Below are positions 10,224 through 19,024 of a stretch of 51,085 nucleotides of DNA, piece after piece; position 1 is the first letter of the stretch; each line of letters opens with the position of its first letter. Made by a program: the position numbers and the translations under genes. Origin of the DNA: Sedimentitalea sp042687825 (GTDB taxonomy: Bacteria > Pseudomonadota > Alphaproteobacteria > Rhodobacterales > Rhodobacteraceae); assembly GCF_042687825.1 (NCBI RefSeq), contig NZ_JBHUQE010000021.1:1-51085 (forward strand), written 5' to 3'. A model generated the notes under the pieces. It was not told the DNA's origin. It worked only from the letters and a program-made list of their open reading frames with translations, and did no database searches.

Positions 10224-10300
10224 TGGTAGCGGAGGAGGGACTTGAACCCCCGACACGCGGATTATGATTCCGCTGCTCTAACCAGCTGAGCTACTCCGCC
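10224..10300 (-). tRNA. tRNA-Met (anticodon CAU)
   Basis: A complete 77-base cloverleaf can be folded on the minus strand: 5' acceptor GGCGGAG pairing with CUCCGCU (a G-U pair at the end), D-arm GCUC/GAGC, anticodon stem GCGGA/UCCGC with loop AUCAUAA giving anticodon CAU, T-arm GGGGG/UCCCU with loop UUCAAGU, discriminator A and an encoded CCA. The CAU anticodon means elongator Met (more likely from the body sequence) or, if modified to lysidine, Ile2; initiator tRNA is unlikely because the acceptor has a terminal G-U pair rather than the initiator C-A mismatch. Its 3' end faces the relic region. Confidence 0.93.
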
Positions 10301-10442
10301 ACAGGCGAGACGTGAGTTAGGCCAGCGGGCAGGGGGCGTCAAGGGCACAATTGCAATTTTGCGGTTGGTATTGCGGGGCTGGCGCATGGTTCAGTGACAA
10401 TCCGGCGCCGACAGCCGGTCCTTGTCCGCTCGCCGTGGCGCG

Positions 10443-11477
10443 TTATCCCTTTCGTACGGTGTCGATCATGCGTTGCACATTGTCCGGATCCGCGTCCGGC
10501 GTGATACCGTGCCCCAGGTTGAAGATATGCGGACCACCCGCAAAGGCGCGCAGGATGGCGCGGGTGTCGTCCACCAAGGCCTGTCCGCCGGTGACCATGT
10601 GCGACGAGGCCAGGTTGCCCTGCACGCAGCCATCGACCTGAACATTGGCCGCCGCCCAGACCGGATCGACGGAATTGTCCAGCGCCACGCAATCCACGCC
10701 GGTGGCCCGGGCAAAGCCGACATAGGCTTCGCCGGCCTCGCGGGGAAACCCGATGACCGGGATCGACGGGTGCCGCGCCTTGAGGGCGGCGGTGATCTGA
10801 CGACAGGGGGCCACCGCGTATTTCTCGAAATCGTCGCCTTTGAGCGAACCGGCCCAGCTGTCGAAAATCTTGACCACTTCGGCCCCGGCCTCGATCTGCA
10901 TCGACAGATAGTCGATGGTCGCCTCGGTGATCCGCGCCATCAGAGCGTCGAACACCGTGCGGTTCTGGTCTTTGAGGGCATGCGCGGGGCCCTGGTCGGG
11001 TGTGCCGCGCCCGGCAATCATGTAGGTGGCAACCGTCCAGGGGGCTCCGGCAAAGCCGATCAGGGTGGTGTCGGCCGGCAATGCGCCGGTCAGGATACGC
11101 AGGGTTTCATAGATCGGCGACAGGGTCTCGTGGATGTCCGCCGCCGGTTTCAGCGCGTCGAATTCTGCCTGCGTGGTGATGGTGGACAGGCGCGGACCTT
11201 CGCCGGTGACGAACCACAGATCCGCCCCCAGCGCCTGGGGCACCAGCAGAATGTCGGCAAACAGGATTGCCGCGTCGAACCCGTAGCGGCGGATCGGCTG
11301 CAGCGTGACCTCGGCGGCCAGATCGCTGTTGTAGCACAGCGACAGGAAATCGCCGGCCTGTTCGCGGGTTGCGCGATATTCCGGCAGGTAACGTCCCGCC
11401 TGCCGCATCATCCAGATCGGCGGGACGTCCAGCACCTCGCCCGCCAATGCGCGCAGCATCTTCTTGTTTTCCGCCAT
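10443..11477 (-). CDS. hemE: Uroporphyrinogen decarboxylase HemE
   Basis: HemE decarboxylates the four acetate side chains of uroporphyrinogen III to give coproporphyrinogen III, directing tetrapyrrole to heme. The protein is 344 aa, the usual length. The substrate-binding signature PPIWMMRQAGRYLPEYRATR is at residues 19-38, and the second family signature GFAGAPWTVATYM is near residue 145. The C-terminus has FNLGHGITPDADPDNVQRMI, with the conserved GHGI. It is transcribed divergently from hemC across about 100 bases. Sharing a neighbourhood with hemC and, 30 kb away, hemA places three tetrapyrrole genes around the denitrification island. The reverse-strand frame is a shadow. Confidence 0.97.
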   Translation of the reverse strand: MAENKKMLRALAGEVLDVPPIWMMRQAGRYLPEYRATREQAGDFLSLCYNSDLAAEVTLQPIRRYGFDAAILFADILLVPQALGADLWFVTGEGPRLSTITTQAEFDALKPAADIHETLSPIYETLRILTGALPADTTLIGFAGAPWTVATYMIAGRGTPDQGPAHALKDQNRTVFDALMARITEATIDYLSMQIEAGAEVVKIFDSWAGSLKGDDFEKYAVAPCRQITAALKARHPSIPVIGFPREAGEAYVGFARATGVDCVALDNSVDPVWAAANVQVDGCVQGNLASSHMVTGGQALVDDTRAILRAFAGGPHIFNLGHGITPDADPDNVQRMIDTVRKG

Positions 11478-11577
11478 AACCGCCCCCGTTTCATGTCGCG
11501 CCCTGCGTCTTGCCTGCGTCGAAAATTGTCAACCCCGAGCGGTTGTAAGGGCAATATGACGCGACTAAAGAGGGGCC

Positions 11578-12522
11578 ATGATGCATCGCCCCCCCACTCC
11601 CTCGAATCCCTTGAAGATCGGCACTCGTGGCTCGCCCCTGGCGCTGGCCCAGGCCAATGAAACCCTGAACCGGCTGGCCCGCGCCTTTGATCTGCCGTGC
11701 GAGGCGTTTCAGATCGTCGTGATCAAGACCACCGGGGATGTGGTGCAGGACCGGCCGCTGAAAGAGATCGGCGGCAAGGGGCTGTTCACGAAAGAGATCG
11801 AGGAAGACCTGCTGGCGGGCCGAATCGACATCGCCGTGCATTCGATGAAGGACATGCCGGTGGACCAGCCCGCGGGGTTGCTGCTGGATACCTATCTGCC
11901 GCGCGAGGATGTCCGGGACGCCTTTGTCTCGACGGACAAGTCGGCGCTGACTGAACTGGCCGAGGGGGCCGTCGTCGGCACGTCCAGTCTGCGCCGCAAG
12001 GCACAATTGCTGAACCGCCGCCCTGATTTGAACGTCGTCGAATTTCGCGGCAATGTTCAGACTCGGCTGAAAAAACTGTCCCAGGGGGTCGCGGAATGCA
12101 CCTTTCTGGCGATGGCCGGCTTGAACCGGCTGGGCCGGTCCGACGTGCCGGCGACGCCGATCGCTGTGACCGACATGTTGCCGGCGGTGGCGCAGGGAGC
12201 CATCGGTATCGAGCGGCGCAGTTTCGACATCCGTACCGCCGAAATGCTGGAGGCGATTCATGATGGGGAAACCGGTCAGCGACTGGCGGCAGAGCGCGCT
12301 TTCCTGGCGGCCCTGGATGGGTCCTGCGAAACGCCGATTGCCGGTCTGGCGGTGCTGCAGGGCGGCAATTTGCACCTGCGTGGCGAAGTGCTGCGCCCGG
12401 ACGGGTCCGAGGCCATAAACGATGCGCGCAGTTGCGTCATCGCCGACGGCCCGGATTTGGGCCGGGCCATGGCCGAGGATCTGCTGGCCCGCGCCGGCGC
12501 CGGCTTTTTCGACTGGCGCTGA
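11578..12522 (+). CDS. hemC: Porphobilinogen deaminase HemC (hydroxymethylbilane synthase)
   Basis: HemC condenses four porphobilinogen molecules into hydroxymethylbilane using a covalently bound dipyrromethane cofactor. It is 314 aa, normal length. The N-terminus carries IGTRGSPLALAQANE; KEIGGKGLFTKEIE and DIAVHSMKDMP hold the catalytic Asp region; GTSSLRRKAQL and VEFRGNVQTRL bind substrate carboxylates. The cofactor-attaching Cys is residue 250 in LDGSCETPIAG. Two ATG codons lie in tandem at 11578 and 11581; either could initiate, with GAGGGG just upstream. Divergent from hemE. Confidence 0.97.
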   Translation: MMHRPPTPSNPLKIGTRGSPLALAQANETLNRLARAFDLPCEAFQIVVIKTTGDVVQDRPLKEIGGKGLFTKEIEEDLLAGRIDIAVHSMKDMPVDQPAGLLLDTYLPREDVRDAFVSTDKSALTELAEGAVVGTSSLRRKAQLLNRRPDLNVVEFRGNVQTRLKKLSQGVAECTFLAMAGLNRLGRSDVPATPIAVTDMLPAVAQGAIGIERRSFDIRTAEMLEAIHDGETGQRLAAERAFLAALDGSCETPIAGLAVLQGGNLHLRGEVLRPDGSEAINDARSCVIADGPDLGRAMAEDLLARAGAGFFDWR

Positions 12523-12669
12523 ACCGCTGGCACCTGCACGCCTGTTTCCGCGAGACATGCGGAAAATCTGCTGACCGAAAAAGGGTTTCGGACTATCCTG
12601 CCAACGTCTGGACAAGCGGGCGGCGGCGGGCGACGGCGCCCCGGGGCGCCCAGGGGACGCGGAACCGCC

Positions 12670-13902
12670 ATGAAACCTGTTACCGTGCTGATGATTCTTT
12701 TGCTATTGGGCGCGCTCCGCCCGGCATGGGCGCAGAACGCGGCGGCGCCGATCCGGGTGCAGGCTGACGCATCCGCCAAGGTGGTGGCGCAGGACGGGCG
12801 CGCTGCCCGTGCGCTGCGCACCCTGTTGCGGCGCATCGTTTTGCCGCCGGGTTTCCGCATCGAGCTGTACGCGATGGTGCCGAATGCGCGGCAGATGGCG
12901 ATTTCACCGGACGGCAAAGTGGTTTTTGTAGGCACCCGCCGGGGGCAGGTCTGGGCGGTTGCGGATCGTGACCGGGACGGTACGGCGGATGCGGTCACGC
13001 AATTTGCGCCGGCGATCCGATTCGACAAGCCCAATGGTGTGGCTGTGGCCGGGGACGGGACGCTGTTCGTGGCCGAGCGCAACCGGGTTCTGATGTTTCC
13101 TGATGCCGCCGCGTTCCGGCGGGGCACTGATTTTCTGGCGATACCGATCGTGCCGCAGGGCACCCTGATTCCACCGGTCGAGGAAAGCCGCAACCACAGC
13201 GCCCGGGTGATTGAAATCGGTCCCGGTGGGCGGCTCTATATCTCGCTGGGCCAGCCCTATAACGTGTCGCCGCCCGAAAAGCTGGCGCTGTATGAGCGCA
13301 CCGGAATCGGCGGCATCATCCGCATGAACAGGGACGGCAGCGGGCGCGAGGTTCATACCCGCGGAGTCCGTAACTCGGTGGGCATGGATTTCCACCCCGA
13401 AACCGGCGAATTGTGGTTCACCGACAATCAGGTCGACCTGATGGGCGATGACATCCCGCCCGGCGAGATCAACCGGCAGACCGCGCCCGGCCAGCATTTC
13501 GGCTTTCCCTGGTATGGCGGCGGGTCGGTGCGCACCCATGAATATGCCGACCAGCCTTTGCCCAAGGGGATGGTGCTGCCGGCTTCGGAAACCGTGGCCC
13601 ATGCCGCCGACCTGGGCATGAGTTTCTACACCGGTGACATGTTCCCGGCGCGCTATCGCAACGCCATCTTTTCCGCCCAGCACGGGTCGTGGAATCGCAC
13701 GCAACCGATCGGGGCGCGGGTGATGGTCAGCTTTGTCGATATGTCGGGCCGGGCGACGACACGACCTTTCGCCGAAGGCTGGCTGAACGCAGATGGCGGT
13801 TATGACGGCCGTCCCGTCGATGTGCTGCAGATGCCCGATGGCGCGCTGCTGGTGTCCGACGATTTCGCCGGTGCGCTCTACCGGATCAGCTATGCGCCGT
13901 GA
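12670..13902 (+). CDS. Secreted PQQ-type sugar (sorbosone) dehydrogenase-like protein
   Basis: A 410-aa six-bladed beta-propeller protein of the soluble glucose/L-sorbosone dehydrogenase family, probably periplasmic: residues 1-22 form a Sec signal peptide ending RPAWA-QN. Blade-like repeats are visible (MAISPDGKVVFVGTRRGQVW; DKPNGVAVAGDGTLFVAERN; VIEIGPGGRLYISLGQPYN; RNSVGMDFHPETGELWFTDN; LQMPDGALLVSDDFAGALYR). Family members oxidise aldoses or related aldehydes with pyrroloquinoline quinone. The actual substrate, and whether PQQ is bound here, cannot be read from the sequence, and no pqq genes are in the window. It stands alone between hemC and the Lin0512 pair; a moderately good ribosome binding site (GGGACGCGGAA) precedes the ATG. 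Confidence 0.8.
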   Translation: MKPVTVLMILLLLGALRPAWAQNAAAPIRVQADASAKVVAQDGRAARALRTLLRRIVLPPGFRIELYAMVPNARQMAISPDGKVVFVGTRRGQVWAVADRDRDGTADAVTQFAPAIRFDKPNGVAVAGDGTLFVAERNRVLMFPDAAAFRRGTDFLAIPIVPQGTLIPPVEESRNHSARVIEIGPGGRLYISLGQPYNVSPPEKLALYERTGIGGIIRMNRDGSGREVHTRGVRNSVGMDFHPETGELWFTDNQVDLMGDDIPPGEINRQTAPGQHFGFPWYGGGSVRTHEYADQPLPKGMVLPASETVAHAADLGMSFYTGDMFPARYRNAIFSAQHGSWNRTQPIGARVMVSFVDMSGRATTRPFAEGWLNADGGYDGRPVDVLQMPDGALLVSDDFAGALYRISYAP

Positions 13903-14015
13903 CCGGTGACCCCGCGCCGCAGAACCACCGGCAGCGGCGATTGCCGCTTGCGCGTCGGGCGCGGGCTTGTCACAGATTTCGCCGGGGGCGTCCGGTCCCG
14001 GCAAGGAGAGACAGA

Positions 14016-14366
14016 ATGCAACGTGTATTGACCGAGTTCGGAATGGGCACGTCGCTCAGGCGGGGCGACTATACCGAGGCGGCGCGCCGGGCCGTGATGG
14101 ACGCGCTGTGGCACAATTCGATCAACATGGCCGAGCTGTTCGGCTTTCCCAAGCAGGCGATGCAGATCACCGTCGAGATCGGCGTGCAGCAGCCCGACCG
14201 CGTCGATACGGACGCGCTGTTGGCGGTGTTTCCCTATGGCCAGCCCCATGTGACGGTCCGCCCCGGCGGGCTGGACATTCCGCGACCCGAAGGCGACGGC
14301 AACCCGACGGTCATTGCCAATGCCGCGATATCGGTGGCCTTTGACATGGAGCGCGCCGATGGCTGA
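14016..14366 (+). CDS. Lin0512 family protein, first of a tandem pair
   Basis: A 116-aa protein of the Lin0512 family, whose function is not established. ATG 14016 has a strong ribosome binding site (AAGGAGAG), so the longer upstream frame is not used. The family pattern is clear: an N-terminal LTEFGMGTSLRRGDYTEAA, a central MQITVEIGVQQPDRVD and a C-terminal GNPTVIANAAISVAF. It overlaps the next gene by 8 bases, and that gene is a paralogue with the same three blocks, suggesting a heteromeric complex. The pair lies about 540 bases upstream of the nosR NNR box. No signal peptide or membrane segment. Confidence 0.85.
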   Translation: MQRVLTEFGMGTSLRRGDYTEAARRAVMDALWHNSINMAELFGFPKQAMQITVEIGVQQPDRVDTDALLAVFPYGQPHVTVRPGGLDIPRPEGDGNPTVIANAAISVAFDMERADG

Positions 14367-14721
14367 GCAACGCATGATCATCGAGATGGGCATGGGCAAC
14401 GACCAATACGGCATGGATTATACCAAGGCCGCCGCCCGGGCGATCGAGGACGCGATCCGCCACTCTGCGCTGCCGATCTTTGCCACCCTGGATCTGGACA
14501 CCGACGCGATGCGGGTTCAGGTGACTGTCGGCGTGCAGGAGCCTGACAAGGTGGATGTCGCGGCGCTGGTGGAAAAGCTGCCGCGCGGCCGTGCCGAGGT
14601 GCGCGCGGTTTCAGGCGGGCTGAACATCGACAATCCGGCCGGCAACACCATCGTCGTCGCCAGCGCCGCGGTCGAGGCCTTTCTGCCGCCGCAGACCGGT
14701 TGGGTGCTGGCGGAAAAATAG
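14359..14721 (+). CDS. Lin0512 family protein, second of a tandem pair
   Basis: A 120-aa cytosolic protein, paralogous to the preceding gene. ATG 14359 lies inside the end of the first gene, with AGCGCG rather than a strong Shine-Dalgarno, so it is likely coupled. Matching blocks: IIEMGMGNDQYGMDYTKAAA, MRVQVTVGVQEPDKVD and GNTIVVASAAVEAFL. The repeated G-M-G and V-x-V-G-V-Q-x-P-D motifs in both proteins are the most conserved parts and are the place to look for a binding site. Function unknown. A weak inverted repeat (CCGGT...ACCGG, about 14733-14757) follows the stop but lacks a T-run. Confidence 0.85.
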   Translation: MAEQRMIIEMGMGNDQYGMDYTKAAARAIEDAIRHSALPIFATLDLDTDAMRVQVTVGVQEPDKVDVAALVEKLPRGRAEVRAVSGGLNIDNPAGNTIVVASAAVEAFLPPQTGWVLAEK

Positions 14722-14856
14722 GGCGGTGCTGCCCGCCGGTTTCCGCACAGAGACCGGATGGTCGCGGGGATCATACAATCCTTGCGGAGCGCGAAGGAGT
14801 CGTTGCAACCTCTGGATTAAGGCGTTCCGCATTACTTTGGTCTCGTGGTCATGGCC

Positions 14857-14870
14857 TTGACTAAGATCAA
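14857..14870. promoter_or_regulatory. NNR/FNR-type box upstream of nosR
   Basis: TTGACTAAGATCAA fits the TTGAT-N4-ATCAA consensus with one change in the left half (TTGAC). It ends 34 bases before the nosR ATG. A Crp/Fnr regulator such as Dnr (gene at 43099-43803) or FnrL would be expected to activate the nos operon from here. Confidence 0.8.
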
Positions 14871-14904
14871 TTCCGTCACTCGCGGCTGAGCATAAGAAAG
14901 CAAC

Positions 14905-17088
14905 ATGACAGATTCGCTTTTTCCCCTTGTGTTGCGCCTGCTGCGCTATTGTCTGGTTCTCTTGCTGCTGATTTTGCCGCCCGGGATAGCCCGGGCCGAC
15001 AGTCTGGCCAGTTTCCTGCCCGATCTCGACCCGGCCAGGATGGTCGAAGGCGCTGACGGGTTTGGCGCGATCCGCGAAGATGTGCCGGTGGCGCCGGTGC
15101 TCAAGGGCGGCGAAACCGTCGCCTGGGCCTTCCTGACTTCGGATTTCGTGGGCACCACGGGCTATTCGGGCAAACCGATCCACGTGGTCGCGGCGATCGA
15201 TGCCGATGCGGTGCTGACCGGGGTTGAACTGGTCAAGCATTCCGAGCCGATCGTTCTGATCGGCATTCCCAATTCCAAGATCCTCAAGCTGACCGAAAGC
15301 TACAAGGGAATGGATCTCAAGGCCGAGGCGGCATCTGGCGGCGAATCCCACGACCTGGACATCATTTCCGGGGCCACGGTGACAATCATGGTGATCGACG
15401 ACAGTCTGGTGCGCGCCGGCATCAAGGTGGCGCGCGCGCTCAATCTGGGCGGGCTGGCACCGGCCACCAACGATGCGCCCAAGCGCGAGATCGATTTCAA
15501 GTCCACCCAGATCCGCGACTGGTCAACCCTGTCAGGCGATGGATCGGTGCGCCGCCTGGCGCTGGACATAGGCCAGATCAACGCCGCGTTCGAAGCCACC
15601 GGCGACGCCCGCGCGATCAAGCGTCCGGAAAAGGGCGACCCGGACGATACCTTTATCGATATGCATGCGGCATTGGTCAGTGTGCCGTCGATCGGCCTCA
15701 GCCTGCTGGGGCCCGAGGAATACCGCAACATGATGGACTGGCTGGGCGAAGGCGAACATGCGCTGCTGCTGCTGGGGCGCGGCAAATATTCGTTCAAGGG
15801 TTCGGGCTATGTGCGGGGCGGACTGTTCGACCGGATCCAGCTGATTCAGGGCGACGACGCGGTGCGCTGGAACGACAAGCAGCACCGGCGCCTGCGGACG
15901 CTGGCGACACCGGATTCACCCAGTTTCACCGAACTGGACATTTACCGGATCCCCGCTGACAGCGGCTTTGAGCCGACCGAACCTTTTCGCGTCCAGCTGT
16001 TGACCCAGCGGGCCGTGGGCGCGGTGGAAAAGACCTTTCTGACCTTTGATCTGGCCTATGCGCTGCCGAATTCCTACATGCTGCCTGTGGCCGCTGCTGC
16101 GCCGACGGTGATCGAGGACGCCACCGCCGAGGCGGCCGCCAAAACGGCGCTGTGGCAGCGCATCTGGCGCGACCGGGTCGCCGAGATCGTCGGGCTGTCG
16201 GCGATGCTGCTGGTCTTGACCGGTGTCTTCTTCTTTCAGTTCCAGGCCACCGCCAATGCGCGGGTCTTTTACTGGTTCCGCATCGGCTTTCTGTCGCTGA
16301 CGCTGGTTTTCATCGGCTGGTACGCCAATGCCCAGCTGAGCGTGGTCAACCTGATGGCGCTGGCCGGCAGCCTGCGCAGCGGTTTCACCTGGGACGCCTT
16401 TCTGATGGACCCGCTGGTGTTTATCCAGTGGTTTGCCATTGCCGCCGCGCTGCTGTTCTGGGGGCGGGGTGCCTATTGCGGCTGGCTGTGCCCGTTCGGG
16501 GCTCTGCAGGAACTGACCAACCAGGCCGCGCGGGCGTTGAAGATCCCGCAATGGGAACTGCCCTGGGGCCTGCATGAGCGGTTGTGGCCGATCAAGTACA
16601 TGATCTTTCTCGGGTTGTTCGGCGTTTCGCTGGTGTCGATCCCCCAGGCCGAGCATCTTGCCGAGGTCGAACCGTTCAAGACCGCGATCATCCTGAAATT
16701 CGTGCGCGACTGGCCCTTTGTGGTGTTTGCGCTGCTGCTGCTGCTGGCCGGCCTTTTCGTCGAACGGTTCTATTGCCGCTACATGTGCCCGCTGGGCGCG
16801 GCGCTGGCGATCCCGGCGCGGGTGCGCATGTTCGACTGGCTGCGCCGTTACAAGGAATGCGGCAGCCCCTGTCAGACCTGTGCCAACGAATGCCCGGTTC
16901 AGGCGATCCACCCGACCGGCGAGATCAATCCGAACGAATGCGTGAACTGCCTGCACTGCCAGGTCCTGTACCAATCCCAGGCCAAATGCCCGGTTGTCAT
17001 CCGCCAGATCAAACGGCGGGCCAAGGTGGGCAAGGTCACGGACGACATCCTGAAAAAGGGCCAGCCCGCAAAGCTGGTCAAAACCTGA
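14905..17088 (+). CDS. nosR: NosR, membrane flavo-iron-sulfur protein of N2O respiration
   Basis: NosR is needed for electron supply to, and activation of, N2O reductase. The protein is 727 aa. An N-terminal signal/anchor (LVLRLLRYCLVLLLLILPPG) leads to a periplasmic FMN-binding domain with the flavin-attachment motif DIISGATVT near residues 152-160; NosX is the likely flavin transferase. Several membrane segments follow from about residue 430. The two cysteine pairs CGWLCPFGALQE and CRYMCPLGAALA face the cytoplasm, and the C-terminal polyferredoxin domain has CGSPCQTCANECP and CVNCLHC, binding two [4Fe-4S] clusters. First gene of the nos operon, 22 bases before nosZ, preceded by an NNR box. 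Confidence 0.97.
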   Translation: MTDSLFPLVLRLLRYCLVLLLLILPPGIARADSLASFLPDLDPARMVEGADGFGAIREDVPVAPVLKGGETVAWAFLTSDFVGTTGYSGKPIHVVAAIDADAVLTGVELVKHSEPIVLIGIPNSKILKLTESYKGMDLKAEAASGGESHDLDIISGATVTIMVIDDSLVRAGIKVARALNLGGLAPATNDAPKREIDFKSTQIRDWSTLSGDGSVRRLALDIGQINAAFEATGDARAIKRPEKGDPDDTFIDMHAALVSVPSIGLSLLGPEEYRNMMDWLGEGEHALLLLGRGKYSFKGSGYVRGGLFDRIQLIQGDDAVRWNDKQHRRLRTLATPDSPSFTELDIYRIPADSGFEPTEPFRVQLLTQRAVGAVEKTFLTFDLAYALPNSYMLPVAAAAPTVIEDATAEAAAKTALWQRIWRDRVAEIVGLSAMLLVLTGVFFFQFQATANARVFYWFRIGFLSLTLVFIGWYANAQLSVVNLMALAGSLRSGFTWDAFLMDPLVFIQWFAIAAALLFWGRGAYCGWLCPFGALQELTNQAARALKIPQWELPWGLHERLWPIKYMIFLGLFGVSLVSIPQAEHLAEVEPFKTAIILKFVRDWPFVVFALLLLLAGLFVERFYCRYMCPLGAALAIPARVRMFDWLRRYKECGSPCQTCANECPVQAIHPTGEINPNECVNCLHCQVLYQSQAKCPVVIRQIKRRAKVGKVTDDILKKGQPAKLVKT

Positions 17089-17110
17089 ATTCTGATAGGA
17101 GGAACACAAC

Positions 17111-19021
17111 ATGTCTAAGGAATTCAAGAAACTGGCGATGACCCGCCGGGGCATGCTGGGCGCTACAGCGACCGGTGCCGTGCTGGCCGGGTCCGGTGTC
17201 GGTGGCACCCTGATGAACAGCAAGGCCACGGCCGCGCAGGCCTCTGGCAAGATCAACCTCGAGCCCGGGGAACTGGACGAATACTATGGTTTCTGGTCTT
17301 CGGGTCAGACCGGCGAGCTGCGCATTCTGGGCTTTCCCTCCATGCGCGAGCTGATGCGCATACCGGTGTTCAACCGCTGTTCGGCCACCGGCTGGGGCCA
17401 GACCAATGAATCGCTCAAGGTCCTGACCGAAGGGTTGACCGAAGAAACAAAGGCGTTCCTGGCCACCCAGGGCAAGGTCACCTATGACAACGGCGACCTG
17501 CACCACCCGCACATGTCCTTTACCGACGGCACCTATGACGGGCGCTATCTGTTCATGAACGACAAGGCCAATACGCGCGTGGCGCGGGTGCGCTGCGACG
17601 TGATGAAATGCGACAAGATCATCGAGATCCCCAACGCCCACGACATCCACGGCATGCGGCCGCAGAAATATCCGCGCACCGGCTATGTCTTTGCCAATGG
17701 CGAACACGAGGCGCCTCTGGTCAATGACGGCAGCATCCTGGACGACCCCAGCCAGTACGTGAATATCTTTACCGCCATTGACGGCGACGAGATGAAGGTC
17801 GCCTGGCAGGTGATCGTCTCGGGCAACCTGGACAACCTGGATTGCGACTATCAGGGCAAATACGCCTTCTCGACCAGCTACAACTCGGAAATGGGCATGA
17901 ACCTGGCCGAGATGACGGCAGGCGAGATGGACCACGTCGTGGTGTTCAACATCAAGGCCATCGAAGAGGCCGTGGCGGCGGGCAACTATCAGGAACTGAA
18001 CGGCGTGCCGGTCGTGGACGGGCGCAAGACCGCGAACAGCCAGTTCACCCGTTATATCCCGATCCCGAACAGCCCGCACGGCTGTAACGCGGCGCCGGAC
18101 ATGAAGCACATCATGATCAACGGCAAACTGTCGCCGACCGTGTCGGTGATTGACGTCGAAAAGGTCGATGCGCTGTTTGACGGGGCCGACCCGCGTTCGT
18201 GCATCGTGGCAGAGCCGCAGCTGGGTCTGGGCCCGCTCCATACCGCGTTCGACGGCAAGGGCAACGCCTTTACCACGCTGTTCCTGGACAGCCAGGTCGT
18301 GAAATGGAACATCGACAAGGCGATCCGCGCCTATGCCGGCGAAGATGTCGACCCGATCGAGCAGAAGGTCGATGTGCATTATCAGCCGGGCCACAACTCG
18401 ACCTCGATGGGTGAAACCAAAGAGGCAGACGGCAAGTGGCTGATCACGATGAACAAGTTCTCCAAGGACCGGTTCCTGAACACCGGCCCCCTGAAACCGG
18501 AGAACGAGCAGATCATCGACCTGTCCATGGAAGAACTGCGTGTCGTGCATGACGGGCCGACCTTTGCCGAACCGCATGACAGCATCATCGTGCGTGCCGA
18601 CATCGTGAACCCGGTCAATGTCTGGGATCGCAATGACCCGATGTGGGAAGACGCCCGCAAACAGGCCGAGGCCGATGGCGTCGATCTGGACTGGGGCCAC
18701 GACGAAATCATCCGCGATGGCGACAAGGTGCGGGTCTATCTGTCGTCTGTGGCGCCGGAATTCTCGATGGAGAAATTCACCGTCAAGCAGGGCGACGAGG
18801 TTACCATCTATGTCACCAACATGGATGATATCGACGACGTGACGCACGGGTTCTGCCTGGCCAATTACGGCGTCGCCATGGAAGTCGCACCGCAGGCCAC
18901 CGCCTCGGTGACCTTCAAGGCGGAACGACCGGGCGTGCACTGGTTCTATTGCCAGTGGTTCTGCCATGCGCTGCACATGGAAATGCGCGGCCGGATGTTC
19001 GTCGAACCCCGGGCGGCCTGA
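17111..19021 (+). CDS. nosZ: Nitrous oxide reductase NosZ (clade I, Tat-exported)
   Basis: NosZ reduces N2O to N2 in the periplasm at a tetranuclear CuZ site, fed by a dinuclear CuA site. It is 636 aa, usual for the family. The N-terminus has the twin-arginine motif TRRGMLGA (residues 11-18), marking clade I Tat export. The seven-bladed propeller supplies histidines in DLHHPHMSF, NAHDIHGM, SPHGCNAAPD, GPLHTAFD, PGHNSTSMGE and AEPHDS. The C-terminal cupredoxin domain has the CuA motif WFYCQWFCHALHMEM with its Cys-x3-Cys, His and Met. A good ribosome binding site (ATAGGAGGA) precedes ATG 17111. Everything expected for an active enzyme is present. Confidence 0.98.
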   Translation: MSKEFKKLAMTRRGMLGATATGAVLAGSGVGGTLMNSKATAAQASGKINLEPGELDEYYGFWSSGQTGELRILGFPSMRELMRIPVFNRCSATGWGQTNESLKVLTEGLTEETKAFLATQGKVTYDNGDLHHPHMSFTDGTYDGRYLFMNDKANTRVARVRCDVMKCDKIIEIPNAHDIHGMRPQKYPRTGYVFANGEHEAPLVNDGSILDDPSQYVNIFTAIDGDEMKVAWQVIVSGNLDNLDCDYQGKYAFSTSYNSEMGMNLAEMTAGEMDHVVVFNIKAIEEAVAAGNYQELNGVPVVDGRKTANSQFTRYIPIPNSPHGCNAAPDMKHIMINGKLSPTVSVIDVEKVDALFDGADPRSCIVAEPQLGLGPLHTAFDGKGNAFTTLFLDSQVVKWNIDKAIRAYAGEDVDPIEQKVDVHYQPGHNSTSMGETKEADGKWLITMNKFSKDRFLNTGPLKPENEQIIDLSMEELRVVHDGPTFAEPHDSIIVRADIVNPVNVWDRNDPMWEDARKQAEADGVDLDWGHDEIIRDGDKVRVYLSSVAPEFSMEKFTVKQGDEVTIYVTNMDDIDDVTHGFCLANYGVAMEVAPQATASVTFKAERPGVHWFYCQWFCHALHMEMRGRMFVEPRAA

Positions 19022-19024
19022 TCT

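Noticed and set aside
10422..11660. 412-residue open frame on the plus strand opposite hemE
   Set aside because: It is a GC-rich shadow of hemE that runs into the start of hemC; its Gly/Arg/Gln/His-rich translation resembles no protein family.
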